Assembly: GCA_019308995.1 (NCBI GenBank)
Contig: JAFDHD010000020.1
Location: 1 to 34,888 of the forward strand
Source: Deltaproteobacteria bacterium
GTDB taxonomy: Bacteria; Desulfobacterota; Desulfarculia; Adiutricales; JAFDHD01
Direction: 5' to 3'
DNA length: 34,888 bases
Shown: in pieces, positions 6,697 through 15,468 of the stretch
Position numbering within the stretch: position 1 is the stretch's first letter
Layout: the number at the start of each line of letters is the position of its first letter
Program-made: the position numbers and the translations under genes
Notes under the pieces: generated by a model
Told to the model about the DNA's origin: nothing
The model's database searches: none
What the model saw: only the letters and a program-made list of their open reading frames with translations

Positions 6697-8877
6697 ATGC
6701 CCGCTGATGTCAGTCTCACTGGCAGTAATGTCAACTACCTCTCAGGCTCCATTAAATGGACCGGCCTTGGTTCAGGCGTGGATTTTGCCGAAGTTGTTGA
6801 CCAGTTAATCGCCATCGAACGGATGCAGATCAACAGCCTGGAGCTGTGGAAGACCTCCTGGCAGGACAAGACCAAGTCACTCCAGGGCCTCAACAGCCGC
6901 ATGGCCGCAGTTCTTGATTTCTGTGAAGATTTTGACTCATTCGAGGAGTTTTACGTCCGAACCTCTTCCTCGTCCAACACCTCGGTCGTGACCACGACCA
7001 ACACCTCAACGGCCATACCCGGCTCGCACACAGTGGTTGTCGGTGAAGATATCGTCGGCCGGGTGGCGACCCGCAGCTTTGAAGACGGTGTGGCTGTGGG
7101 TGGAAATGCTGCAACACAATTGCTGATCCGGGTGGGCGATCCGAACGATTCCGGGACCTGGCAGACAGTGACCCTGACCGAGGGCGTGGATTGGGATCGC
7201 GCCGCTGACGATATTGATGATCTGGCCACGGCCATAAATAACAAGGATGACGCCGGGGCTGACATCCTTGAGACGGTGCAGGCGGTGGAGGACAAGACCC
7301 GCAGTGGCGACACCTTTAAGCGCCTGATCATCACGGCCAAAGACGGCGGCACGGCCAAGCAGCTCTGGGTGGAACAGCCTGCTGGCATGGACCTGTTTTA
7401 CGAGGACACCACTTACAAGACCTCGATTGACGACCCTTTCTACGAAACTAACTGGAATAATACCGGCGGCGTGGACCTCGGAAAGCAGGGAACCTATACC
7501 GGCAGCACTAATAAAACCTTCACCTTTATGATCAATACCACCGGGAAAGTAGGACAGGAAGACATAAACGTCTCCTGGGCCGACAACGAAGGCAACAGCG
7601 GCACCTTTGTCGTGGACGACTTTGACACCTATGATGTCTTTCAGGGGGTGCAGGTGGAGTTCATTGACTCCACCCCGGGGGACGACTCAGACGATACGGT
7701 CTATGCCGCCGACTCTTTTACCATGAACGTATATCACACCACGCTCCAGGCCGCCCAGGACCAGGGACTGGCTCAGGCGGAGCAGCGGGTGCACTCAGGA
7801 TTTATTGACCTCATCACCCCGGTGACCGACACGACTCAAACATTCACTTATTTATATGAGGGGGTGCAGACAGACATTAATGTTTCGGCAGGCGCCAAGC
7901 TACAGGAACTGGCCAATTTGATTAACGATGACCCAAATAACCGGGGTGTCCAGGCCACCATCATCAATGATGGCACCAGCACGACCACGGCCTACCACCT
8001 GGTTCTTACCGCCCAGGAGACTGGGGCTGAACATACCATCACCGGTATCACCGGGACCCTCGACAACTTCGACTGCAGCGACTCCGATTTTACCATCACC
8101 CAAAAGGCGACCGACGCCATGCTCAAGGTAGACGGGTTTCCCAGTGCCTCCTGGGAGTACCTTCAGCGTTCTACCAATAGCGTCTCGGATATCATCACTG
8201 GAGTGACCCTGAATCTCCAGAGCTCAGGCTCAACCGTGGTGACCGTTTCCAACAACCTAACCGCGGTCAAGACCCAGGTCGAGACCTTTGTCAATTCTAT
8301 CAATTTTCTCATGGACTACATCCGCGAGGAAACCAAATATATCCCCGAAACCGGCGAATCCGGGATTATGATCGGCAACTACGCCTTTACTCTTGTGCGC
8401 AGCGTTATCGGTGACTTGCTGTATCCCGAGGGCCTGGACAGCGATGTTGATCCATACGTCCAGCTGTCCCAGATCGGGATCAAGACGGATCCAGACCAGA
8501 ATGGTAAATGGGTCATAGATTACACGGATTTGAATAATGCTCTTAATGATGACTTAGAGGCCGTGGCGCGTCTTTTCGTTGAAGACACTGATAATAACAG
8601 CACCGGCGTTTGCGCGCGTCTGGTAGAAAAGCTGGACGAATTGACCGACTCAGAAGATGGCATCGCCATCGTGCTCATTGATAACTACAACGGGATAATC
8701 AAAGGCATAGACGATAAAATAGAATATGAAGAGAAACGCATAACTTTACTCAAACAAAGACTCAATGAAAAATTCGCCAGACTCGAAGAACAGCTGAATA
8801 TACTTAACGGTGAGCTGGCGTTTCTGGAAGCTCAGCTGGACAATCTCCCTAGCGTCGGCGGCGCGAAAAAGAGATGA
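6697..8877 (+). CDS. fliD: Flagellar filament capping protein FliD (HAP2)
   Basis: A 726-residue FliD, longer than the 450-550 residues common in the family. The N-terminal FliD domain (about 18-120) contains LGSGVDFAEVVDQLIAIER, the standard FliD start (S/TGLxSGxDxxxxVxxLM). The C-terminal domain (about 480-720) has the VETFVNSINFLMDYIREET segment and a terminal coiled coil (VLIDNYNGIIKGIDDKIEYE onward). The extra length is in the middle, about 130-470, a beta-rich acidic segment predicted to form an enlarged outer domain. FliD forms the cap under which flagellins assemble. It is preceded by a sigma-54 promoter and followed by fliS; the SD GGAG lies a few bases before the ATG. Confidence 0.95.
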   Translation: MPADVSLTGSNVNYLSGSIKWTGLGSGVDFAEVVDQLIAIERMQINSLELWKTSWQDKTKSLQGLNSRMAAVLDFCEDFDSFEEFYVRTSSSSNTSVVTTTNTSTAIPGSHTVVVGEDIVGRVATRSFEDGVAVGGNAATQLLIRVGDPNDSGTWQTVTLTEGVDWDRAADDIDDLATAINNKDDAGADILETVQAVEDKTRSGDTFKRLIITAKDGGTAKQLWVEQPAGMDLFYEDTTYKTSIDDPFYETNWNNTGGVDLGKQGTYTGSTNKTFTFMINTTGKVGQEDINVSWADNEGNSGTFVVDDFDTYDVFQGVQVEFIDSTPGDDSDDTVYAADSFTMNVYHTTLQAAQDQGLAQAEQRVHSGFIDLITPVTDTTQTFTYLYEGVQTDINVSAGAKLQELANLINDDPNNRGVQATIINDGTSTTTAYHLVLTAQETGAEHTITGITGTLDNFDCSDSDFTITQKATDAMLKVDGFPSASWEYLQRSTNSVSDIITGVTLNLQSSGSTVVTVSNNLTAVKTQVETFVNSINFLMDYIREETKYIPETGESGIMIGNYAFTLVRSVIGDLLYPEGLDSDVDPYVQLSQIGIKTDPDQNGKWVIDYTDLNNALNDDLEAVARLFVEDTDNNSTGVCARLVEKLDELTDSEDGIAIVLIDNYNGIIKGIDDKIEYEEKRITLLKQRLNEKFARLEEQLNILNGELAFLEAQLDNLPSVGGAKKR

Positions 8878-8915
8878 TAATGGTTTTTAAATATTACCTG
8901 TAAGTGGAGGTGAGT

Positions 8916-9353
8916 GTGAGTATGAGTGGATACGGACAAATGCAGTATAAGCGAACTCAGGTAACCACCGTTGATAAAGGCCGGTTGATTATCCTGCTTT
9001 ATGAGGGAGCGATCAAGTTCATCCGTCAGGCCAAGGAATGCGCTGAATCCGGAGATATAGAAGGCAAAGCGAATAACATCAACCGGGCCATGGATGTCAT
9101 TGCCGAGCTCAACCACTCGCTTAATATAACTGACGGCGGGGAGATAGCCGCCAACTTGAGAAGATTATACCTGTTTATGTCCGATCAGCTGTTGACGGGC
9201 AAAATCAAGAAAGAGACCCATTATCTGGATGAAGTCATCCGGCTCCTGAGCTCCCTGAACGAGGCCTGGAATGACGTGGTTAGCAAACCGGAGGCCCAGC
9301 AGGCCGTTCCTCAGGAAGAAGCCGCCAGTCAGCGAGCCTCGGTTAAGGTTTAA
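8916..9353 (+). CDS. fliS: Flagellin chaperone FliS
   Basis: The first 60 residues match FliS: GYGQMQYKRTQVTTVDKGR then LIILLYEGAIKFIRQAKECA, followed by the helical NINRAMDVIAELNHSLN segment. FliS binds the C terminus of flagellin in the cytosol and prevents early polymerisation. The frame is open from a GTG at 8904; I chose the GTG at 8916, five bases after an SD GGAGG (8906-8910). The ATG at 8922 is an alternative. The C-terminal tail after about residue 120 is rich in Q, A and E and is not typical. The gene follows fliD by about 40 bp and is likely in the same transcript. Confidence 0.93.
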   Translation: MSMSGYGQMQYKRTQVTTVDKGRLIILLYEGAIKFIRQAKECAESGDIEGKANNINRAMDVIAELNHSLNITDGGEIAANLRRLYLFMSDQLLTGKIKKETHYLDEVIRLLSSLNEAWNDVVSKPEAQQAVPQEEAASQRASVKV

Positions 9354-9382
9354 ACGGGTTTGGTTATTATAAACTCATGGAA

Positions 9383-9405
9383 AATGGCCGGGATTTCCGG
9401 CCATT
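9383..9405 (-). terminator. Terminator of the glycosylation operon
   Basis: AATGGCCGG (9383-9391) and CCGGCCATT (9397-9405) form a perfect 9-bp stem with a 5-base loop. Read on the minus strand the stem is followed by TTTTCC, as expected of a Rho-independent terminator for the operon ending at 9404. It overlaps the stop codon of that gene. On the plus strand it also may stop transcription from fliS. Confidence 0.6.
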
Positions 9406-9847
9406 AGCTTCGGCGATTAATATAATAGGATATCCCCCCCCTGTAAGGGGCATAACGTTTCAGGGTCAAGTGGCCGCGCTCAACTTGCTTCAGTTTTCGG
9501 CCTGTCTGAGCGGCCTCCTCTTCCAGCCTTTTTCTAAGCCTGCGGTCAGTCGCTATCAGTTCGGTGATGAGGCCCTGCAGCTTGTCAAGCAGGCCTTCAG
9601 CCTCCTTTGTATCCGAGTCGGCGATACCCAAAAGGAAATGCTGGCCCTCTTCCTGCCTGATTTCCAGGTTTTCTTCCAGTTTCTTTATTTTATTGATAAT
9701 TTTAGTGCGCTGATTAAACAGGCCGGTGGCAAGATCATCATCGTCAGGGTAATCTTTTTCAAGGATTTCCCGTGTTAAATCCAGACAGCGCCGGTAAAGC
9801 CTGGCCATGGCGGCCAGGCGCTCGAGGATCGCTTTCGATTGAGTCAT
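9404..9847 (-). CDS. FliT-like flagellar chaperone
   Basis: A 147-residue, almost entirely helical and highly charged protein. It has the plan of FliT/FlgN-type export chaperones: an N-terminal helix with MARLYRRCLDLTREIL (about 14-29), a middle region with LFNQRTKIINKIKKLEE, a helix IATDRRLRKRLEEEAAQ (about 98-114), and a short tail with RYAPYRGGISYYINRR, which recalls the Y-rich end of FliT-like proteins. FliT binds FliD and holds it until export. It is convergent with fliD-fliS, 50 bp away, and is the last gene of the minus-strand glycosylation operon. Sequence conservation in this family is low, so the assignment is by architecture and context. Confidence 0.6.
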   Translation of the reverse strand: MTQSKAILERLAAMARLYRRCLDLTREILEKDYPDDDDLATGLFNQRTKIINKIKKLEENLEIRQEEGQHFLLGIADSDTKEAEGLLDKLQGLITELIATDRRLRKRLEEEAAQTGRKLKQVERGHLTLKRYAPYRGGISYYINRRS

Positions 9848-9856
9848 AGGCCGGGC

Positions 9857-10465
9857 CTAATGAAGCCTGCCTCTGAGGTGAGGCAGAAATTCTTTGAAGC
9901 CGTTCAATTCCTCAGCAAGCTCGTATTCCAGTATATCCGCCAGATAGATCCAGTCGTTTTCTTCCTGAATATTTAACAGTTCTGACATCACTTCTGAGAG
10001 GCGTTCCATTTTCTGTTCAATGGAATCCTGATTTTCAGGTTCGCTGCTGAAGTCAATATCCAGGATCCTCCTGGTGTTATCCAGCATGTTGAGCATCAGT
10101 TGCATGGATTCAAGGAAATGAAGATAGTGCTCATTGGCCTCAGTCTCGTCGCCCAGACGAAACATCTCTACGATCTTGGGCAAGGCCGCGAGTAAGGCGT
10201 CAACGACATATTCGCCATGCTCAATAAAATGCAAGGCAATCTCCTCGGCAGAGCGAGTCGTCAGCTCCAGCATTTCGATATCCTGAAGGGAGATTTCCAG
10301 GGCGGCGTGAGGCACATCTTCGTGGTAGCTTCGGCCGTTAACCATTACGTCACCGACAATGCTCCCGCTGACATGCTCCTCCTGTATTTCGCTCAAGATT
10401 TCTTCCAGGTTCTCTCCCCGGATTTTCACGGATTCCAACGGCTGTCCATTAATGGTTATCTTCAT
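9857..10465 (-). CDS. Unknown protein of the flagellar glycosylation operon
   Basis: I do not recognise a family. The 202-residue acidic protein begins MKITINGQPLESVKI, looks like a small alpha/beta domain to about residue 75, with a second VNGRS strand, then becomes helical to the end (AEEIALHFIEHGEYVVDALL; MLNMLDNTRRILDID). It lacks signal peptide and membrane segments. The SD AAAGGAG lies before the ATG, and that ATG overlaps the stop codon of the frameshifted gene upstream (ATGA). The gap to the FliT-like gene is 9 bp. The N terminus is paralogous to the decayed gene at 10462-10727. The place between a truncated Maf-like gene and a chaperone suggests a role in flagellin or FliD handling, which is an inference. 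Confidence 0.75.
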   Translation of the reverse strand: MKITINGQPLESVKIRGENLEEILSEIQEEHVSGSIVGDVMVNGRSYHEDVPHAALEISLQDIEMLELTTRSAEEIALHFIEHGEYVVDALLAALPKIVEMFRLGDETEANEHYLHFLESMQLMLNMLDNTRRILDIDFSSEPENQDSIEQKMERLSEVMSELLNIQEENDWIYLADILEYELAEELNGFKEFLPHLRGRLH

Positions 10466-10727
10466 AACCGCTCCTTTTGTATCGAGTCCTGACCCCGGTT
10501 CCCGATAGAAACCCAGGCAAGTTCAGAAAATGAAGATGTCATGATCTGGTAGGAGGCTTTTTTATAGTTGTCGAACTCATCCTCGTTATCGTTTTCGGCG
10601 ATGAACTTAATGCATTGGGAGCGCTTTCTTTTACCCGCGTGTCCCGCATCTCTCTCAAGATTTCATCCAGAATCTTTCTCGGGATTTTTTCAGGCCCCAA
10701 GGGCTGTCCATCAATGATAATTTTCAT
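10462..10727 (-). pseudogene. Frameshifted or decayed paralogue of the 202-aa protein
   Basis: The frame from 10727 starts MKIIIDGQPLGPEKIPRK then ILDEILREMRD, clearly similar to the start of the 202-aa neighbour (MKITINGQPLESVKIRGEN), but soon turns into low-quality sequence (SSSPKTITRMSSTTIKK) and ends at 10539. Around 10600-10640 a shifted frame takes over with protein-like content (QCIKFIAENDNEDEFDNYKK, then ASYQIMTSSFSELAWVSIGN) and ends with a TGA at 10462-10464 that overlaps the next start as ATGA. That coupling suggests an originally intact gene with one frameshift. The SELAWVS end resembles HELALVS at the end of the truncated Maf-like protein, so local duplication also played a part. 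A sequencing error is possible. Confidence 0.55.
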
Positions 10728-10750
10728 AATTTCACCTTCACTTTCCGGGG

Positions 10751-11470
10751 TTAAGCCTGGCTTTCATTTGAAACCAAGGCAAGTTCATGAAGCAGCAGCG
10801 TCAGGATCTCCGCTTCAGATAAAACTCCCTCCCGGGTTTCAATGTGCCGGGTCAATTCTGCCAGATGTATCTTTTTTTCCGGGTCGAGGCCGCTCAGGAC
10901 CTCTTCCATCCCGGGCAGCTCAATACAGGCTTTTTTCAAATCTCCCGATGTCTCCCGCTTTTTTCCTTGACCGTCCAAAAGGCTTGACCAGAATTCGTAG
11001 TTCTTGGGATCAAGCCTTCTTGAAGGCGGATGAGGCAGCAGAAGGGTAGGCGGCCAGTCAGCAGCTGAGTGGCGGTCTGTCACCAAATGAACCCTGGCCA
11101 TAAAAGGACTGAAGTTAAGACAGCTAAACGCCAGGCGGATCAGCCCGAGTCTGGGTTCGATGGCCCAGATTTCATCCAGCCTTTCGGTGAGAGCTTTGAC
11201 ATGGTATCCCAGTCCCAGGCCAAAGACCGCAAGCCGCAATCCCCTGGCCCTGGCTCGATCCACCAGCGGCGATCTGGCCAGGATTTCTCCCTCACTGACC
11301 GGGTCGAAACGGCTGTGCATGGTGATCCCATTAACGATCGCGAAGAGGTCGCCGCTCTTTGCCTGCTGCACCCTAGCTCCTTTAAGGTCCGGTGCGGAAC
11401 GTATTTCACGGGCTAAATCAGGATCATGTTGGGCAAGGGAACTCAGGTTGTGTTCGAGCAGGTTTTTCAT
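10751..11470 (-). CDS. Truncated Maf-like (motility accessory factor) protein
   Basis: A 239-residue protein that matches the N-terminal part of the Maf flagellin glycosyltransferase family: an initial NLSSLAQHDPDLAREI helix, a KSGD/GI segment, MHSRFDPVSEGEILA (51-65), the Rossmann-type motif VFGLGLGYHVKAL (82-94), and IEPRLGLIRLAF (104-115). Full Maf proteins are about 600 residues and carry the DUF115 domain that moves nonulosonic acids such as pseudaminic acid onto flagellin; that domain is missing. The rest (about 150-239) is not recognised. It may be a stand-alone helper or the remnant of a larger gene. It lies 54 bp behind the GT9 gene in the glycosylation operon. Confidence 0.7.
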   Translation of the reverse strand: MKNLLEHNLSSLAQHDPDLAREIRSAPDLKGARVQQAKSGDLFAIVNGITMHSRFDPVSEGEILARSPLVDRARARGLRLAVFGLGLGYHVKALTERLDEIWAIEPRLGLIRLAFSCLNFSPFMARVHLVTDRHSAADWPPTLLLPHPPSRRLDPKNYEFWSSLLDGQGKKRETSGDLKKACIELPGMEEVLSGLDPEKKIHLAELTRHIETREGVLSEAEILTLLLHELALVSNESQA

Positions 11471-11524
11471 CTTTAATGCTTTACGGTTTAATTTTTATAA
11501 ATTAGTAGCAAATAGAGTGCCATA

Positions 11525-13138
11525 TCAACCCATGGCCTTCTGAAAAAGACACGATTGACGACCCGTATCAACCCGGGAAGAGGAATAGCTCAAGGCCTTT
11601 GAAATTACGGCCCTCATGTTTTGCACCATACCTTGGGCTGTTTTTGGGCTCACTTCAGGAATAAGAAGCGTCCTTATTAGCGGTTTCAGCTCCGGTTCTT
11701 CAGTCCCGATTTTTATGATGTCAGTTACCGGGCCTCTATCTTTCCTTAATGGCAGAAACTCTTCCAGCTCAACCAACCTGCGAACCAGATTCCCCAATCC
11801 AGGCAGTTCCGAGGGTTCAAAGTTCATGAATTCAGACCCTAGTTTCTCCTCCTGAACGCGATAACCGGCGCGCATAAAGGAACGGCCCGCTTCCCGAAAG
11901 GCCAGGGCCAGGATTTCTTCCCGGTCCAATGGCCACGGAATTAGCGGACGGTAGATGGTGCCAAAGTCATCCATCTCTGAAACGAGGATCCGGACGTTTG
12001 ATCCCAGCATTTCTCGGCCGGGCAGGTCAGAGGCCTTCTGGCTGAGGAGATAACGTGCCAGGGAAAAAACCAGGGAAGGCTTGATCATGAACCGGCAGAC
12101 CATCTCGCTACAGCGGGATTCATCCTCTGTGCAAGGCGAACAGTCGGTTACAACCTGGGCGATCAGGTGACCCGGGCCACAGGGGCCGGTTTCGTGACAC
12201 AAGGCCGGGCCCATAAACAAAGCCAGGATCGGTGTTTTGAGTGCAGCGGCCAGATGCATGCTTCCGGTGTCTGATGTGATGAGCAGATCGAGCCTGTCTA
12301 AAACTCCGGCCAGGCCCGGGACACTCGTTCGACCCATGAGGTCAATTACCCTTATTCTTGCCTGCGGCGCCGTGCGGCCCAGCCGGGCCATGAAATCCTG
12401 ACCCAGGGAACGTTCCTCGTTTGTTCCCAGGAGAACCAGATGAGCCCCTTGTTCCATGATTAGTTTTTGGCCCAGGCAGGCATAATTTTCCACAGGCCAC
12501 TGCCGGGACTTGTGCCGGGAACCGAGCTGGATCCCGAGCAGGGGACCATTTAAGCCCGGTCCCAGCAGGTCAGAAGCCAGGCGAGCCGTCTCAGAGGTCA
12601 GAGGATAGGTCAATCCGGCTGACGGTGGAACCCCATGACCGGCATAAGTGGTCAGCAGGTCAACCAGATTGAAGCGGATCAGGCGGCGGTGAGCCATAAG
12701 ATGCATGATGAATCTGGTCCACGGCGCTGTGAGTAAACGCCTTCGGTCTTGGCCAAAGTGTGAACCTTGCCTTTTTTTGGCTGGAATAAGGTGTCCCAGT
12801 AAGGCGGCCACCCGTGAAGTGTTGAGGTTGATCAACAGGTCGTATTCTAGCGCTTTTAATCCTTTGACCGCTGTGGAGAGCTCTTTAAATTTTTCAGAAA
12901 GAAGGGTGCGGCGCTGGGCTATTTCGGCCAGGTTTCCCAGGTCCACGGTCAGGACCGCGTCAAGATTCGGGTTGGTCCGGGCAAGCTCAGCTTGATTTGC
13001 GGTTACCAGAACTGTCAGCTCGCTGTGCGGGTACCTGGCCTTGAGCGCGGCCAGGAGAGGGGTGGTCTGGAGGAAGTCTCCGAACCGGGCCAGTTGGATT
13101 ACAAGGATGTTCTCAGGGTGCAGGTCCGCGTCAGTCAT
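11525..13138 (-). CDS. Glycosyltransferase family 9 (heptosyltransferase-like)
   Basis: A 537-residue GT9 protein. The N-terminal half begins ILVIQLARFGDFLQTTPLL (11-29), the standard GT9 start in which R-x-G-D is key. The C-terminal half has LGIQLGSRHKSRQWP (201-215), and LLITSDTGSMHLAAAL (285-300), the nucleotide-sugar binding signature. A cysteine-rich stretch (CSPCTEDESRCSEMVC, 333-348) follows, as in several GT9 members. About 165 residues beyond residue 370 are an extra, unrecognised C-terminal part. The reaction would be transfer of a heptose-like sugar from an ADP-sugar. In LPS synthesis this is a core enzyme, but here the operon context suggests flagellin glycan assembly. Its start overlaps the upstream glycosyltransferase by 4 bp (ATGA). 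Confidence 0.88.
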   Translation of the reverse strand: MTDADLHPENILVIQLARFGDFLQTTPLLAALKARYPHSELTVLVTANQAELARTNPNLDAVLTVDLGNLAEIAQRRTLLSEKFKELSTAVKGLKALEYDLLINLNTSRVAALLGHLIPAKKRQGSHFGQDRRRLLTAPWTRFIMHLMAHRRLIRFNLVDLLTTYAGHGVPPSAGLTYPLTSETARLASDLLGPGLNGPLLGIQLGSRHKSRQWPVENYACLGQKLIMEQGAHLVLLGTNEERSLGQDFMARLGRTAPQARIRVIDLMGRTSVPGLAGVLDRLDLLITSDTGSMHLAAALKTPILALFMGPALCHETGPCGPGHLIAQVVTDCSPCTEDESRCSEMVCRFMIKPSLVFSLARYLLSQKASDLPGREMLGSNVRILVSEMDDFGTIYRPLIPWPLDREEILALAFREAGRSFMRAGYRVQEEKLGSEFMNFEPSELPGLGNLVRRLVELEEFLPLRKDRGPVTDIIKIGTEEPELKPLIRTLLIPEVSPKTAQGMVQNMRAVISKALSYSSSRVDTGRQSCLFQKAMG

Positions 13139-15468
13139 GACAGGTAATCTCGTCTCATGTGTTCAATCAGTTTTGAGAGGCGATGACGGTAGGTATGTTC
13201 AGCCAGTACCCGTTTGTAGGCCAGTCGGGCCACTTCCTCTCGGGCAGCGTCGTGACGGAGATAAAATCGCGCCAGGTCGAGGGCTTCTGCAGGTTCATGG
13301 TAGCAGATAACTTCACGGCCGATTTGGAACAGGTCTGCCATCTGCCTCTTGGCATCCGACAGGACAAAGGCTCCGCAGGCCGGCAGGTCGAAGACTCGCT
13401 GGTTGAGCCCGGTTTTCATCTGCAGGCTGGTGACATTGAAATTGACCTTGCAGACCGGATAGAACCAGGGCAGCTCTTCGTAGTAGTTGAGAGGGTCCCG
13501 CAGGACGAAACGTTCAGGGTCCAGCAAATCGGCCCAGGCCCGGTCGCCGATGATGGTCGGATGAAGCGGGGCCAGGGACTGAATCATCTCCAGGCGATAA
13601 ACCTGGGTGGCTCGCCAGATCAAAAGGGCCTCGAGATCCACCAGGCCAGCCGCATCGAGTCCGGCTGCGGCTTCATGTTCTAAGACACCCATCCGTTTCA
13701 AGAGCGCCAGGGGTGTCCGGTCGCTGATTTCGATGAACTCACGGGCTGCCTGATCAAGCCGGGACAGGAAGCCTGGTTTGAATCCGAATTTTTCGATCTT
13801 TTTTAAGATGGCCTTGGTCATGGAGTTGCCAACGAAACTGATGCCGCAGCTCAGGTGGGCCAGCGGACTGGGTCGCCCATTGAGGGGTTTGAACACCGTC
13901 TCGTCCGTTCCCAGGGGAAGGTAGTATACACGCTCGATGCCCAGGGATTTAATATCCGCGATATAGTCTGAGTCCCAGAGAAAGATGGAGCAGAAATCCG
14001 ATATATTCTTCTCATAGTGGCGTAGGATGAGCATGGGGCTGTCCACATACCAGGAGGCGTAAGGCATTTTTATTTGTGTCAGAAAGCCGGTCACAGATCC
14101 TTCCATGTCAAAGCCGAGATGGTTGACAGTCAGGACGAAGTCCGGCTTGAACATCTGGATTTCCTCAATCAGACGCTGAATTATTTTCTGGCAGTCAGCC
14201 TCCCTGTCCCGGATCATCACAAGACGGGCCTGGTGTCCAAGGGCCTTGAGGTTGTTCAGGAGTTCTCTGATTAGCAGATGCTTCCCGTGGAGGATCAGGA
14301 TTTTCAGGCTCTCTTTTTTTAAGCGAGGGTAAAAGAGGCGATGATGATTATTATAAAACTCGTCAGCAGATGTCCGGGCGCGGGCGGCCAGACTCAAATC
14401 AAATATTCTTTCCCATTCCGCAACAATGGTCGGCCAGGTGTATTTCTCCTCTATGGCAGTTCGAGCCCTGGCGGCATGAGCAGCGGCCAGACCCGGCTCG
14501 TCAAGCAGCTTCAGTGTCTGCTTGATAAATAAGTCATCATACTCCCTGGTTCCAGGTGTGCCAGCGATCTTGAATTCCGGAACCTGAACCGTCTCCGCCA
14601 AGGCAAACTCATCCGTGGTCAGGATTGGTGTGCCACAGGCCTGAGCCTCAATGGCCACAATACAGCTTATTTCCGGAAAGAGGCAGGGGTAGAGCATCAG
14701 CGAGGCCTGGGCCAGGTGGCGATAGTATTCTTCTTTTGTCAGAGGGCCCAGGGGGACGACATTCAGCGACCGTTTCACCAGATCGTTCAGGTAACTATAT
14801 AATTCGGATAAATCAGGCGCCAGATCAGCAGGCTGGACCTCATACCCGCACAAATACAATCTCAGCTTCGGCCTGGCCTTGACCAGGCTGGGCCAGATGT
14901 CTTCAAGGAGTATTTTGAGCCCGCGCTCAGGCCGTGAGGCGTAAATGACTTTCTGGCGATCTTTATTGACATTGCGGGTTGCCTGATCAATGAGCGCTAG
15001 GTCCACGCCGTTTCGAGTCACCACGGTCTGGCCCTCGAGATCAGGGATGCGGGAGAGGAAATTGTCTCGGTGGAAGCGGCTCAAGGTAAAAAGCAGGTCA
15101 ATGCGGTCCAGCACGGGTCGCAGCCTGTCCGGACGGTCCAGGGTGTCGTGGTTCCAGAGGACTTTAAGCCTGGCCGGGATGGGAATCGTAAAAAAATCGA
15201 AGAACCGGCTGACGATAAAAACATCGAATTGTAAACCGCTGACCCGGCGGACGTAATCTGAAATGGGACGGTAGGTCACACCGTCATACTGGCCGGGCAT
15301 CTCGCAGTTATTGAAGACAATGACTTCATGGCCGCGGGCGGCCAGAGCGCCTGCGGCCTGGATCAGCGCTGTTTCACTGCCGCCCAGGGCCTTTTTCTGC
15401 AGGGTTGCACCGTCAAAGGCCGGCCCGTCAGTGAAAAAGCCGATGGTTTTTCGGTCAGGCCTGTCCAT
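13135..15468 (-). CDS. Two-domain glycosyltransferase (GT4 fused to CgeB-like)
   Basis: A 777-residue protein with two glycosyltransferase units. The N-terminal GT-B unit (about 8-365) has KKALGGSETALIQAAGALAA (25-44), RNGVD (152-156), YASRPERGL (176-184) and an E-x7-E motif at E266 and E274 (PEISCIVAIEAQACGTPIL), typical of GT4. The C-terminal unit (about 386-777) begins LKILILHGKHLLIRELLNNL and contains the MPYASWYVDSPM segment, LPLGTDETVFKPL and a final RQMADLF / ARLAYKRVLAEHTYRHRL region, matching CgeB/DUF3880-type glycosyltransferases (Glyco_trans_1_2). Two active units in one chain could add successive sugars. It overlaps the GT2 gene upstream by 14 bp and the GT9 gene downstream by 4 bp. 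Confidence 0.88.
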   Translation of the reverse strand: MDRPDRKTIGFFTDGPAFDGATLQKKALGGSETALIQAAGALAARGHEVIVFNNCEMPGQYDGVTYRPISDYVRRVSGLQFDVFIVSRFFDFFTIPIPARLKVLWNHDTLDRPDRLRPVLDRIDLLFTLSRFHRDNFLSRIPDLEGQTVVTRNGVDLALIDQATRNVNKDRQKVIYASRPERGLKILLEDIWPSLVKARPKLRLYLCGYEVQPADLAPDLSELYSYLNDLVKRSLNVVPLGPLTKEEYYRHLAQASLMLYPCLFPEISCIVAIEAQACGTPILTTDEFALAETVQVPEFKIAGTPGTREYDDLFIKQTLKLLDEPGLAAAHAARARTAIEEKYTWPTIVAEWERIFDLSLAARARTSADEFYNNHHRLFYPRLKKESLKILILHGKHLLIRELLNNLKALGHQARLVMIRDREADCQKIIQRLIEEIQMFKPDFVLTVNHLGFDMEGSVTGFLTQIKMPYASWYVDSPMLILRHYEKNISDFCSIFLWDSDYIADIKSLGIERVYYLPLGTDETVFKPLNGRPSPLAHLSCGISFVGNSMTKAILKKIEKFGFKPGFLSRLDQAAREFIEISDRTPLALLKRMGVLEHEAAAGLDAAGLVDLEALLIWRATQVYRLEMIQSLAPLHPTIIGDRAWADLLDPERFVLRDPLNYYEELPWFYPVCKVNFNVTSLQMKTGLNQRVFDLPACGAFVLSDAKRQMADLFQIGREVICYHEPAEALDLARFYLRHDAAREEVARLAYKRVLAEHTYRHRLSKLIEHMRRDYLS

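Noticed and set aside
13183-13683. 166-codon open frame antisense to the two-domain glycosyltransferase
   Set aside because: The glycosyltransferase has clear motifs throughout this stretch; the opposite frame has none.
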